Positions 23,240 to 35,386 of a DNA stretch of 64,000 bases are shown here, in pieces. The notes beneath the pieces are model-generated. The model did not search any database, was not told where the DNA came from, and saw only the letters and a program-made list of their open reading frames with translations. The translations under genes were made by a program, and so were the position numbers. Numbering within the stretch: the first letter of the stretch is position 1; each line of letters starts with the position of its first letter. The DNA is from Sipunculus nudus. Lineage: Eukaryota; Annelida; Sipuncula; Golfingiida; Sipunculidae. Where the stretch lies: positions 14,808,576 through 14,872,575 of the forward strand of contig CM049309.1 in the NCBI GenBank assembly GCA_026874595.1. Reading direction: 5' to 3'.

Positions 23240-24339
23240 TTAAGCTGAAAATGAAAGCATAAACTACATTTGTTCAAATGATGCTACCCTTCTGCATAAA
23301 ACATAACTGGCTGCTTTCTGTGCAAATACATGTGAACATCAAAATCTTATACATGTAATTTAAACTTGGCAAATCTGCTGATATGTTAGCTGATTTATGA
23401 TAGCTTTCTATTACCCGAGAAATATAATTGATCAGTTTCATAATTTAGATTAATATTTAATCGAAGCTTTTAATGTTACCGGCTAAATACCAAAGCAAAC
23501 AAGTAGAGTCTGCAATATGTGAGGACTTCATCATACTAAAATTGTCATTATACAAAATTTGTTTAAAATAGTCAGTGCCAAGAACGACCATATTTGTGTG
23601 TAAAAGACCAAACAGTATGTTATTGCTTACCCGCCACAGATATTCATAAACTTATTGGAAAAAAAGGTGTCCATAGCTATCGCTATTTGTTCAGACAGGG
23701 ATAGAAAACTCCAAGTTGTTCAAACTCAAAAGTTTGGTCCAGCAAGCGATGTCCATTGGGATTAATCATTATTTTATTCAGCTGCAAGGAAACAAAAGCA
23801 GACGCAAACTTGGAAATTCTCTTATAAAGATATTATCGGAAGCAAATAAGCTAAATAAGTTCTTCATGGCTAACTTAGTTGGGCCTTGGGGTAAGTATGA
23901 GTTTGGTGCTTAACTGTATAAACATGTTGTGATATATATATATATATATTGGTGAATTGCCTTCAGTTGGCACAGGAGATTGAACTGTAATAAGGGCAGA
24001 CCAAATACCAATATATATCACTAAAGCAGGCAACGCGTGGCTCTGTTAATTTCCAAACTTAACACTTGAAATAACCAACGTTAAATGAAGAAGTAACGTA
24101 ACATGTCCCGGCGGGCTATATAATCACCGAACCAGCATCTAGAAGCAAAATTTGGTGATTATTTTCTCCAGTATGGAAGTCCCAATCTCACTCTTCGGTA
24201 CACATAACAAGCATCATTTGTGGGTAAGATCAAGCAATATTACGAGATTGCCCGGAACTCTCTCTCTCTCTCTTGTTCTCTGTATATAAATATATATGTG
24301 TGTGTGTGTAAGTAAATATGTATGTATCAAAGCTCACAC

Positions 24340-24720
24340 AGACGTAAAGGTAAATCTCTTTCGGACGCTCTGTTCTAGCGGTCCAAGTGTCCGATGGGAC
24401 GCGTGAATTTCTGGCTTGATGACCGAGAGGATAATATTTTGCTGGTGGCAGCCATTGACCTTTGCCGGCAGCGTAACGACCGGTAAAGATGGTTCATCTC
24501 TTACGCAGTGGTTATACACTGTAGTCGTTCCAGATCTCCTTTGCTTTAACCGCTGCTTTCTTTAGCCAGTTTTTCTGGGTCTCAACACCAAGGCGGGCAC
24601 AAAGCCAAGAATCCGACCCTCGGATCGCATGATGCGTTACCAAGCTTCCATTTGTCTGATTACAATTCTTGCCCCTTTGCCAGCCCGTATCTTGCAGCAT
24701 ATACAATAACTTCTATTGAT
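24340..24720 (-). repeat. Composite of two dispersed repeat families
   Basis: The left part (24357-24472) shares CTTTCGGACG, CCAAGTGTCC, GAATTTC and CATTGACCTTTGCCG-type words with 50520-50660. The right part (24480-24720) shares CGTTCCAGATCTCCTT, AACCGCTGCTTTCT and GGGCACAAAGC-type words with both arms of the inverted repeat at 28628-29078. Two minus-strand frames (61 and 64 codons) cover it, but the homologous copies do not conserve the frame, so I do not call it coding. Confidence 0.45.
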
Positions 24721-25302
24721 AAACCATTCTGGTTTTAACGTACGCATTGAAAAATTTGTCTCCTAAAAGTGTTTATTTTCTTTTCCCTTAAATTTTAATT
24801 TAATGAAGGTATGATTTCTTCAGAAAGGTTTTATTTTTATTTTTATTATAATAAAATAAAAAAAACATAAATTTGAAGATGAAAAAATCTAGATAGATGA
24901 CCAAACAAAAGGAACGCGCCTTCATCTGAAAATTATATATAATTCACAATTCGTCGTTGCCCTTGAATAAACGTTCCGTTTAATCCTTTATGTATCTAAA
25001 GACAATGTTTCATGGTTTAAGCGACACTTTTACGTTTGATTCATTTTTAATGTGTATATTTCGATGTACAAGTCATTACAAGTCGTTACTGAGATAGTAG
25101 TTACATCATAATGTGTCTGTACAGGCGTAAATTATTAATATGCTGTGACAAGAGAGTACACTGATAGGGAAGAACATTTATTGAAGTCATGCAAGGGATG
25201 AATAAATAGCATTTTGGGCCTGGCATTAAACTTTCGGATCTTAGTTAATTAACAGCGATTTTCTGGGTTTCTCAATAAAAAGTTAACAAGATGTCAAACT
25301 AT

Positions 25303-25304
<2 letters not shown>

Positions 25305-25374
<70 letters not shown>

Positions 25375-25459
25375 TTATATATTTATATATATAGCCGTGT
25401 TAGTCTGTAGTTGAAGCGAAAGTTAAGATAAACAGTGACGCCTTTTAGATAGACTTTCG

Positions 25460-25518
<59 letters not shown>

Positions 25519-25554
25519 TATCGCCTGAAGACCACCACTTTTTAAATGTAATTA

Positions 25555-25592
<38 letters not shown>
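25305..25592. repeat. Three AT microsatellites enclosing retroelement-like fragments
   Basis: AT tracts at 25305-25393, 25461-25521 and 25557-25592. Between the first two lies AGCCGTGTTAGTCTGTAG, then GACGCCTTTTAGATAGAC (25394-25452). I associate this phrase with the terminal region of Penelope-like retroelements in animals, from memory. The minus-strand 65-codon frame here is mostly an AT-repeat product. Confidence 0.5.
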
Positions 25593-25595
<3 letters not shown>

Positions 25596-25886
25596 CCCTC
25601 TAACAAGGACATCAAAGTCTTTAACCGTATCCTTGTACTCTTGTATAGCTCCTTCACATGTTGTCTTCAAAGAACTGAAATAATTTCGTAAGCAATTGAT
25701 AGGGCTGTTCATCAGTTAAACTGGTTGACCGTATTATAAAGACACCTTGAAAGATCCTTTTGTTACCCTTAGGTCATTTATGGCTAAATTACACATATTG
25801 CCTTCATGAAAACAAAACAAGTATCGCAAGAAAAGAAATTATCGCAAGGGGTTGAATAACACAGGTGATAGGCGGAATATTGATGA

Positions 25887-26179
25887 ATGAAACGTATGCA
25901 ATTTATTGAAAAAGCGCGAAGAAGATTGATGGTATTGAAAAGTAAAAGTAATCTTGTATTCCTTTGTGTCGGGCTCTGTTACTTGGCCACACTTGTAAAG
26001 GGGCAGCCTTCGTGGTCTTTGTCCTGGAGAAATACAATTTTCTGGCCTGGAAATCGAATTCTCAGAAACAAAACTGTGGTCCTTCCAGCTTCCATATCCG
26101 TCGGCGTCAGCTTAAAATTTTGGAGCAGGACCTTTGGAGACACCTCGACCCCTTGCTGATGCTTTTACATTTTGCTTAA
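25887..26179 (+). other. Two overlapping unrecognised frames
   Basis: A 90-codon and a 71-codon frame overlap in different phases. The first has a basic start followed by the hydrophobic stretch NLVFLCVGLCYLATLV, which could pass as a signal peptide; the rest has no known domain. The lack of one conserved frame and of clear splice sites argues for chance or an old repeat. From here to about 26600 I see nothing else. Confidence 0.15.
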
Positions 26180-26602
26180 CCGAGACGGGAGTTTCATTAC
26201 TCTCGGTGGAAAAAGACAAAACGGTCTGTTCTAGGTTAAGTGGTACTATCCCTGGGCCGTGTTCCCCTGGATTATAAACTGACATTTTTCTGGGGTTGAA
26301 TATATAAATGATTGGCTCATGGGAAGGACCATATGCCGTGGCAGCGTTTCTTAAACATTTGATGAATAACTGTGTCTACATGCAAGAAGCCCATTCTTCA
26401 ATGTTTCACACCCAAATTACGTCCTGTTGCTTGCTACGTTTGTAACTTTGATCTCATCTGCTGTTTTTTTTGTAGTTCTGTTGATGTAGAAATGTCCAGA
26501 GTTACTCACTGATGGAAAAAATATTAAAGCACACCTTCCACGAAGGGTAGTAACAGCTGCTTGTGAACCCCTTGATATCAGGGTACATGCGCTCTTAATG
26601 GG

Positions 26603-27146
26603 TTTAAGCGACATTAACAGACCCATTAAAGGGACAAAATCAGGAGCTTAATTATGGCTATTCTTCCACACTATCAGTTCAGTTTTGCTTTATACAAATG
26701 TTTCCCAGCAAAACCATCCCAGCAGACGGTCTCATTTCCCCGCATACAGCTATTTAACACCATGTTTAGGCCCTGCGTGTTGGTAAACACAGTCTGTTTA
26801 CCATAACAAGCCCGCGTGACCGGAGGTCCGATTAAGAGAGGCATTACGCTGTGTTTCAGCCAGCAGAAATATGTATTACATATTTTGGGCCAAGTCAGAC
26901 CGGGTATCACCTGATTGACACGTGTTTTGGCTCAGCAATGGACACGGCCCCAAGCGCTGTGTTTATGTTGACACCTTTCTTCGCGCCCGGTCCACTGTTT
27001 TTAACAGTTGTTTACAGGAGAAAGCAAACGGTTTCAGGGCAATATTTTGGCCGGTATAGATGTATTTTAAAGGGAAAAAGCTATTTTTCGTATTAATTCA
27101 ACATGCTTTATAGGTGATTGGGCCCCTTTAAGCGACATTAACAGAG
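26603..27146 (+). mobile_element. MITE-like family A, copy 2, between 19-bp direct repeats
   Basis: The body (about 26624-27131) is homologous to 21100-21546 and ends GGTGATTGGGCCCCTTTAA. TTTAAGCGACATTAACAGA occurs at 26603-26621 and again at 27127-27145, directly flanking the copy. The left flank also has CTTAATGGGT (26594) facing ACCCATTAAAG (26621). Overlapping open frames on both strands (26674-27096) are not conserved in copy 1. Confidence 0.6.
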
Positions 27147-28627
27147 TCCAAGTGGCTTTACATCTTTGAACAGGACTGCATTGTAACGCTTTATGAGAAT
27201 GCAAATATTTTCTTAATTTTACCATTCCTCATGGCTAACAGAAACGCTGTCACTTAAACATAGACCAGAACAATCGTTGGTTTTTAGCATACATTCAAAC
27301 GACACCTACCATCTGCAAGAAAAATTTCGTTTTAACTCATCATATTGGTAAATCCCTCTGTATGTTTTTTGAATGTCTGATCGCATAACCACAAACATGG
27401 CCCGCACTGGTTAATGGACGATAGGCAATTTGTACGCGGTACGGGAAATGACTCGTTACCATAGAGACGGATTTTCTGTTTGGTTTGTGAGTTTACATGT
27501 ATTCTTTTGTGATAAATTATGTTAAGATTATTGACCGTTTAACACGATATCAATGCAACAGAATGGATGACCACTGCAGTACATGCCCCCGTATTCCCCC
27601 TGTTACAAGACTCCCGTCTTCCTTGCCAGTCCAATATAAATACTTAATGAGTCGTGTAACCACGGCTAAACGGGTGGGCGGTTATGGACGAGCAGGGGTC
27701 CTATAGTAACTCACTATACACTAACTCTCCAAACATAAATTCCGACGTAAACCCCTAAAACACACACATACACACATATAATATATATATACACACACAC
27801 TACATATTCTCTACATCATATACCTCATCAGAATTTCATGTCAAAGTTAGATTAAACTTTTGATTGGCCAGACCAATACACAGGGTTTTACGGGTATTTT
27901 GGCGTTTCTAGTTACGCTCACCTGTTTCAGAACGGTGTGCAATGTATTATTTACAAAGCCATATTTAAAAGAAACGTGAGGGACATGAATATAAATTGAT
28001 TTACAGGCCCATTCAATCAATCTCTTGTGTGAATGTGTCGCCGATATACCTGTTAATTTAACTCATGTATTATATTGCCTCATGGGATTCATTAAACCCT
28101 TTTTCTAATATAGACTAAGTTTCTGGTTGGCACATTATGGGACCAGTAGTTGTTGGTTTGAAAGTGTGCGCAGCAGCTGGAGATATAGATGTTATACCAA
28201 ACTGTATGGAATGAGATTCTTGACTCTTAATTATTTTTTATTAATGTCTTATATCAATGAGAAACGCTTAGGATAACAAAGGAACTTAGCTTTTGCAGTG
28301 TGGAGAACCAAGAAAAGTCACTTCTAAGGGGGAACATTACTATATATTTTCATAAATTCTGAGGAATTTGGCTTTATTTAGGAAATTTCGCTGTGTCATC
28401 TATCAAAAACTACGCCAGTGTATAGAGTAGGCGAACCCGGCCCATGGAAAACATGGCTTAGACGAAGTCACAAGGACCTGATACAGAGCAAGTACGATTT
28501 ATATGCCAGAAAACCATAAAACCAATATTCGTACAATACTGGTCTATTGCGCTACTCAGTCGGGCAGAAATTTATGATTATGCAATATACAAGCGAGTGG
28601 TCCACAAATGTTGGCACACGTGCAGAT
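27147..28627. other. Stretch without recognised genes
   Basis: AT-rich DNA with one 69-codon frame (27497-27706), a short mixed AC/AT repeat at about 27761-27800, and no recognisable coding or repeat signature that I can support. Confidence 0.5.
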
Positions 28628-29078
28628 TGTCTACACCCGTCAGGCGTTGCACTACAGTCGTCCCAGATATCCATTCGTGTAACCGCTGTTTTCTATGGTC
28701 GGGTTTCTTGGCAGGAACACCAGGGTGCGCACAAAGCACAGAATTGTAATAAAATTTGGACAAGAACTGTAATCAGAATGTGCATCCAGCTTAAATTTTA
28801 AACATGCGACACACGTTCTCTTGGTCTTATAACACCCGTTCTGGCATAGCGCCATATATCAGACCAATGAGTGCTTGTGTCCCGGTGTAATCAAACCAAC
28901 GAGAGCAGGTGGCGCATGTTTAAAATTTGGACTGGATGCACAATGTAATATCACGCTTTCAGTGTTCTGTGCGCTCCATGGTGTTCCTGCCAAAATAACC
29001 TTGCCATAGAAAGCAGCGGTTGTACACGAAAGGATGTCTGGGACGACTGCAGTATTTGCTGCGTGAGAAGCGTACACA
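28628..29078. repeat. Inverted pair of a dispersed repeat (foldback)
   Basis: The left arm (28628-28836) and right arm (28884-29078) are inverted copies of each other around a spacer of about 47 bp. Matching words include AGTCGTCCCAGA, TTTCTATGG, GGCAGGAACACCA, TGTGCATCCAG and AAATTTTAAACATGCG. Divergence is moderate, with several indels. Open frames on both strands (28547-29077) follow from the repeat and are not conserved between arms. Confidence 0.7.
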
Positions 29079-30054
29079 ACTGTCTGTTTCCTGATTCCTC
29101 TCAGGGTACAGGCTGGTGGACTACTGGCGCGTATTTAGTTCTCCTTAGGTGATTGTTTTATTTCCCACGTATCACTCCAAGTTACACTTTTTCAGGAATC
29201 AACTCCCGGCGAATGTTTCAGAGATTAATGGTCCGGTTTGTCAGTCAGTGCCGAAAGTTAGCAATCCAGTCAATACTGGGTTCGCGTTCAAATGTCGCTG
29301 CGCTTAAAAATGCTAATTTGTTACATTAATCAAATGCATTTGCATTTTTATTTAACCCCAATTCACAGTGTCGTTCATTGGATCCAATCACGAGGAAACC
29401 ATTAATTAAACCATTAACCAGTCGTTATCCGCGTAAAAAATACAGGTTACCTTTACTGCGCATAAAAATTAATCGCATTTAAGTGTTCTAACTTAAATAA
29501 CAGGAATGCAAAAAACATTTTCAGCAAAAGACGGCTTGGCAAAGAAAGTACTTTCATTTTTCATTTGATATAGCCTTTGGTCAACTTACGCTGCCTGTTT
29601 CCCACGAAACAGACTTTTTTCAACGAGCATGCGCACTGCGCATAACGGTGGTTTCCTGTGTTGTGAGATTTCTTAAGTTACTAAGGTTTCTGAGGGGAAC
29701 CTCTTAGGTTAAGATTGATTTTACTTTAATCATTTGAGATGTTACAAAAGAAATGTCTTTACAGGTATAACGGACCCGAACGTTAAATGTCATTTGTCGC
29801 TAAGTGGCCTGGCTAGTGTTCTGGAAACGGTCTGTAAAACGTCACGTCATGGTCTTATAATCCTAGAAAGATGATGGATATATATTTTACCCAAGGTAGT
29901 TTTGGTCAAGGTTAAAAGTGCTATAAGTCAGAAATTACAATATCATACAACCGGGTCTGCATGTAGCTCCGCTTTCACCGACCTGATTTTCGGCTGTCTC
30001 TGGCATATATTTAATAAATAATGAATAGGGTTATTGAACTAATCAAAGACCGCG
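29079..30054. other. Stretch without recognised genes
   Basis: AT-rich DNA between two repeats. No open frame of note, no repeat homology seen elsewhere in the window. Confidence 0.5.
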
Positions 30055-30512
30055 TTAAAGGCGCCCCTACCTTCTGAGAAAGAAATTATGTGATATTTTG
30101 CTTCCTCTGTGCATATATGAATGATCTAAGCGTAATTCTGGTTATGTAAAATTTTATAAGGCCCTCGTGAAGGATGAATGAACTTGTTATACAACAACAT
30201 GTTTGTAAACACAGCAATGATGACAAACGGGAAAAACATGTTACCTAAGGTGTTAGGATGCATATATGTGGAGAAAGAAAGGTCATTTGATGCAAAACGT
30301 CATTTGCAAAGCTCTGGCTTATCTGACTTGCCACCAGATGCCCTTGTTAAATTTGTTGTGATTATTTTTGCGGGCTCCACATATTATAAACATGGTGATA
30401 TAAACAAAACAAGCAGCTTGTGTGCGGTGATATCCACTTTTCCTAGCCTATAAAAGCTCCAAGGGATTACTTTAAGTATATAAAGTAAAGATAGGTGATT
30501 GGGTCCCTTTAA
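30055..30512 (+). mobile_element. MITE-like family B, copy 1
   Basis: Starts TTAAAGGCGCCCC and ends GGTGATTGGGTCCCTTTAA, so the ends are imperfect inverted repeats lying on TTAA. The body is homologous along its whole length to 51895-52304 and in part to 52665-52935. Shared words include GACAAACGGGAAAAACATG, CAAAGCTCTGGCTT and CCAGATGCCCTT. TTAA at both ends is the target site of piggyBac-type elements, but that assignment is tentative. The 91-codon plus-strand frame is not conserved in copy 2. Confidence 0.65.
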
Positions 30513-30905
30513 CCCCTTTTTTTTATCAAACGTTAAAAATTTCCGAAAAGGCATATAAAATCCAACCAATCAGGTAAAGCCATATAAACCTGTCCGGTTT
30601 CTGACACTTGTGTTTTTGTTCAGACGGTCTGTGAACAGTGTATTGCTTACATGTTATTCACTGGATGTGGTTGACAGTTGTGATCTCGGCTTCTAGTTCA
30701 TTATTCATTACATAAACGTCAGAAGGGGTCGCGGAATCAAGGTCTGTGAAAGCGTAGTCACGGACTTGTTAGTATGAAGGTGAAAAATTAGTTAATTCTT
30801 ATCACACTCAAGATCATGATTAGCCACGAGTAAACGACTCGGTAGGTATTGATATTGTACTGGATCGCTCTCTAATGTTAGAAGGCTGAAAATCGCCAAA
30901 TCATA

Positions 30906-31486
30906 AAGCCCCTTTCACTCATTCACGGATAGCATCACGGATCATCCCGGATCATCGTTCCGGGATCATCCGTGTTAACTCCGTCATCACCGTGTAAACT
31001 CCGGGCATCACCGTGTTAACACCGTGTTGCATCCATAGTGATCCTTGGCGCACCGGCATGTTCGGAGAAAAAATTAAACCTGCACAATTTTTCGTCCCAG
31101 AGTGCACGGATGAAAAATCATCCGTATCACTCCTTGTAGGCACCGTGCACCTCCGTGTAGCCACCGTATACATCCGGGAGTCACCGTATAGCCACCGGGA
31201 GCTCCGTATTGAGACCGGCACTTTCCGGGTTTTTTCTCCGATCATGCTGGTGAACCAAGGATCACTACGGATGCAACACGGTGTTAACATGGTAATGCCC
31301 GGTGTTTACACTTCGATTTCATAGATAACACGGATGATTCCGGAACGATGCTCCGGGATTATCCGTGTTGCTATCCGTGAATATGTGAAAGCCCCATTTA
31401 CGAAATCGCGCTGCTGTCCCCGGAATACCACGGATTAAGGTCCGGGGTGATCCCTGTTGCTATCCGTGAATGTGTGAAAGGGGCTT
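30906..31486. mobile_element. Foldback (long inverted repeat) element, 581 bp
   Basis: The ends are AAGCCCCTTTCAC (30906-30918) and GTGAAAGGGGCTT (31474-31486), a perfect 13-bp inverted repeat, followed by CATTCACGGATAGCA in both. The inner arms also pair: 31010-31072 (GTGTTAACACCGTGTTGCAT, GTGATCCTTGG, CGGAGAAAAAA) against 31230-31291. A nested second terminus (CTATCCGTGAATATGTGAAAGCCCC) lies at about 31370-31397. The middle holds the perfect hairpin ACGGATGA/TCATCCGT (31106-31125). CCGTG- and CACCGT-type words recur throughout. Open frames on the two strands (31013-31324 plus, 30952-31290 minus) begin with almost the same peptide because of the symmetry, so they are not genes. Target duplication is unclear. 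Confidence 0.8.
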
Positions 31487-31529
31487 AATATGTGGAAAAC
31501 ACGGAATGTTTTCATCGCTTAAATCACAG

Positions 31530-31703
31530 GCGCGGATCTAGGATTTTTTTGTAGAGAGGGTCAACGCATGCATGGGGGGTGGGGCGGGGGGGGGGGGGGG
31601 GGGGGGTGGCGGGGCTCGACCCTAAAACCTCCCGTCATGCATAAGATTTTCTATAAAAAAAAGTCATTTGTTTCAGAGAGATCCCCCCCCCCTGGATCCG
31701 CGC
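31530..31703. mobile_element. Short GGATCC-ended G-rich element
   Basis: Begins GCGCGGATCTAGG and ends CCTGGATCCGCGC, an inverted repeat of about 13 bp. The interior is a long G tract, CATGCATGGGGGG and, on the other side, CGTCATGCATAAG. It is a short complete-looking member of the GGATCC-ended group. Confidence 0.65.
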
Positions 31704-32741
31704 ATAGCCAATCGTCATCATGAACTGTTGTTTTTCGGAATTGTGAGATGACTGGCAGATGTAAAACTCTATAACATAGCCACTTACTGAACGGAGCATT
31801 ACAAAACTGCAAGCAAGTGGACAACGATTCCTACCGACCTGTCACCCCAACCTGATCTTGAAACGTGCAGACTGAATTATAATATAACGTGATTTGTTGG
31901 ACGCCTGTCTTGCTAAAGCCTGCGTATATATGAGAAGCTTTGTTTCTTTCAATCAAATCTGCTGCTCTCTGCATCTTATGGAAACCCATTTAAAGATGCC
32001 TTGTGAACAAGATATGTTGTATTCATTGCCCGTATAAAGATAGAGAATCAACCTTCATCCAGAAGGCTGTCCCCGTGTCTGATAGAAGTTGACCCCGGGC
32101 TATTCTTCTCAAGGTCGTCTTCCTTAAACAGGACAAGAAAGACTGGACTTGTTACTAAAACGCGCCAAGCTTCACCTTTTCAGACATTAGGTAATCAGGT
32201 TCGTGTAACCTTCGGTCTTGGGATCACCCTTCCGCCAGAGGTCGTTTCTGGTCAAACGAAAATATTTCCGTTAGGTACTGAGTGACGGCCGGGACTATCT
32301 GTCTCATGGGTCAAAGTTGAAAAGCAAATTTTTCTTAGATTTCTCGGCAATACCTTCTGTTTACATTTCACATGCGTATGATTACAAAATATTACGTATT
32401 CCGTGAAGTCTTCAGCACTATAACACCCATGTTTATGTAATTTGCCTTGAAACAATTCTTGTTCTTGAAATAATTCTGAAGCATAATGAAAATGAAGGTA
32501 AACCAAAATGTGTTTAAGAGATTCAAGTCAACACAGCATAGCTAATGGTTATTAATGTTATCGATTCCCATGCGCCGAGATAATAAAAGCAAATCGTTGA
32601 CGAAAATATAATACAACCTACTTTTTCTGGTACATATGATTACCAACTGTCCTTTCTAAATAATACAACAAGCAGACCAAGAGTAGGAATTTAAAATGAC
32701 AATCCTCTCTTTCGAGACAAGGTTTAATTGTTCTAATTGGG

Positions 32742-32782
<41 letters not shown>

Positions 32783-33616
32783 CTCACGTATGGCGATAAT
32801 CAAATAATTTATATAATTAAAACAAAAATGAAAATAGTCACATATTAATATTCCCATAATTCTTTTGTGGTATGTTTTTAATTGATTAAATTATAAATTA
32901 ATTGGAATTAACTTTTAAATATAACATTAACCGATTACAATTTCTTCTGTATTCAATTTCATTGACAGAAACTGACAATCTGCATCTACGTCATCTAGTT
33001 TGAGCATCTATGCAGAACCGTTTTTCTTTTTATTTAAGGATTCTCTGAAACGCCAAGGAAAGTGTTCGGATATTAGGACAGAGAAACTGCTGAGTGCTAG
33101 AACATTCTGGTCTAAGAAAATAAACATATATCCTTATAACGTTAAATAAAGTATTAACATGAATACCTGGTTTATATGGACTCTAGTATACTCCGGACTG
33201 ACATTATCCTACATTTGTGGAAAATAAATATTTTTCAAATCTCAATGGTAAACTAAATATAAGGTTGATTCAGGGTCTACAGGTTATAAGTCAATGATGA
33301 TTTTTTTAGTTGGTTGACATTTTTGTGCAGATCTTCGGATTTCCCCGATTCATATTTTCAGCAGGGAATCTGTAAATCAGTTACTGCGGGATTAAGAACA
33401 CCGATCAGCTGGATATTCGCTCAAATCATAAACCTATCATATTTATACTAAGAGGCTTTCAGCATGTCCGGGAGTGGGTTTAGACAGTTAAAGTGCGGTC
33501 GGACGATAATGTCATCCACATAACTCTTCCTTCTGATGTCTATATCGCATTTTGATCTTGTACATGTAATTTGAAATGTAAAATAAAACCTATCTTAGAG
33601 GTCATGACATTTTCAC
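31704..33616. other. Stretch without recognised genes
   Basis: AT-rich DNA with an AT tract at 32749-32780 and one 84-codon minus-strand frame (32252-32506) with no known domain. Confidence 0.5.
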
Positions 33617-33688
33617 GGGAATACAGTCTTTCCTCCGCGGTCACAGAGCGTTCTATGTTTAGCAACAGAGCACGATATGCTAAGGTAC

Positions 33689-33750
<62 letters not shown>

Positions 33751-34064
33751 GTAATTATGTGTACGTATTTATTTAACCATAATATCAGTAGTTAATTGAA
33801 CATGGAAATTTTTCAAATACATGTATCAAATAGAGACTGGACGGTTATTCAAATGTTACGGGTTCACCCTGAGTTACCATTTCCGATCTGTTGTACTATT
33901 AGATGTATTGAAGTCAGTCCATCAGCACCATGATGGTACTACTCTACATTTGTAGCGCGCCACTGTTTTAACGTGCAAAAGGCACAAGAAATACGGCCCT
34001 TTGGACCAGTGTTAGTAATAATAAAAGATAAAATCAAAGTAAGCCGGGTGTATTACGGTTCTTC

Positions 34065-34140
<76 letters not shown>
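33617..34140. repeat. Dispersed-repeat fragment and two microsatellites
   Basis: 33617-33672 repeats the block at 6371-6429. It is followed by an AT tract at 33692-33750 and a compound (CA)n(TA)n tract at 34067-34140. The tyrosine/isoleucine- and histidine/threonine-rich frames across them are microsatellite products. Confidence 0.8.
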
Positions 34141-34141
<1 letters not shown>

Positions 34142-35338
34142 CTCTGATACATAGGCATTGAATGTATTAAGCAATATATAGAAGCATAACTTCAAATTTA
34201 TAAATACAACGGCCACAAGAGACTTACTGTGTAACTGATGTAACAGAAGTAAAAAAAGCATCAGCTGTAACAGTTAATGTGTATATTATAATAAAATGAA
34301 CTTGTGGGCACAGAGGGATATATAGCAAAATGATAAGGGTTGAAAGCTATGCTTCCGTAGACAATCTTTCCTGAAGTGAAAATAGAAAATAATATTCATT
34401 TTTATTTAACGAAAAAGGACAAGTTTTTAGAGAAATTTAAAAAACGTCTTGCAAAAACCAAGATAAAGAGAAAGAGCAGCAGGATCCTGCTAGGTGGCGC
34501 CACTGGGAAGAAGGCAACCGAGGAGAGACGCCGGAGGAGGGTAGAAGCTGCGAAGGAGACCGACATATCCCCAAGATAAACGACGAGATGGTGTTACTTA
34601 AATGTCAATAGGTTAATGTAAGTCTATGTCAGTGACCTATAGTCAGTGAACTAAGCTGGAGGATTGGGTCACAAGAGCTGTTTGTTTAAATCCCGTTGAT
34701 TTTAAAGTTAACAACTGTTATTTTAGATATTCTAGGGTCCTTACTGATTTCAAAACAGAAGATACAGGGGGACCCCTCCTGTCATCGAAAAAGCCTCGAA
34801 ATAAAGCTTACATTTATCCCTTAGAAAAGTTAGTGACACCCAGTGGGAATCTGCCGGTAGGATTTTCTAACGAAATTAAAAGGACAAAGAAAATCTATTC
34901 TTTCTTCCTTTTTAAACTTTTTTGTCTATCACTGTCTGTTTTTCGCATTCTTGTAAACCTCTGAAGACAATTCATTTTGATTTATTTAGGGGTTGTTATA
35001 TCACATGCCAGGGACAGATGTCATATGCCGCTAGGCTAGCTAAACCTGGTGACCGGCCACTTAGTCCTTCGAGGAAGGATCCGCCAATCACAGTCAGAGT
35101 ACCAAAAGCAGACAGCCTTCGATCAGTAAACACACACTCACTGACAAAGTGCTAATATCTCTACGAAGTTCACCAAAAAATGTATTGTAGTGACATTACA
35201 CCAAATGAAACAATAACTGCGAAGCCAGTATAACATTTATTGTCCTCCGGGCTTCATTCAGCTGTGTTAACTATCAATAAAATTCAGATATGAAAGAATT
35301 TTGTTCCGTATATTTCAGGAAGGATGATATATAACAAA

Positions 35339-35386
<48 letters not shown>

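Noticed and set aside
24334-24706. Two adjacent minus-strand frames that look protein-like
   Set aside because: Homologous copies at 28.6-29.1 kb and 50.5 kb do not preserve the frame, so this is a dispersed repeat.
25460-25657. Tyrosine/isoleucine-rich minus-strand frame
   Set aside because: Translation of alternating AT repeats; the same holds for frames at 33571, 33973, 20503 and the middle of 57747-58292.
30952-31324. Frames of 112 and 103 codons on opposite strands
   Set aside because: They begin with nearly the same peptide because the DNA is an inverted repeat; no domain and no splice context.
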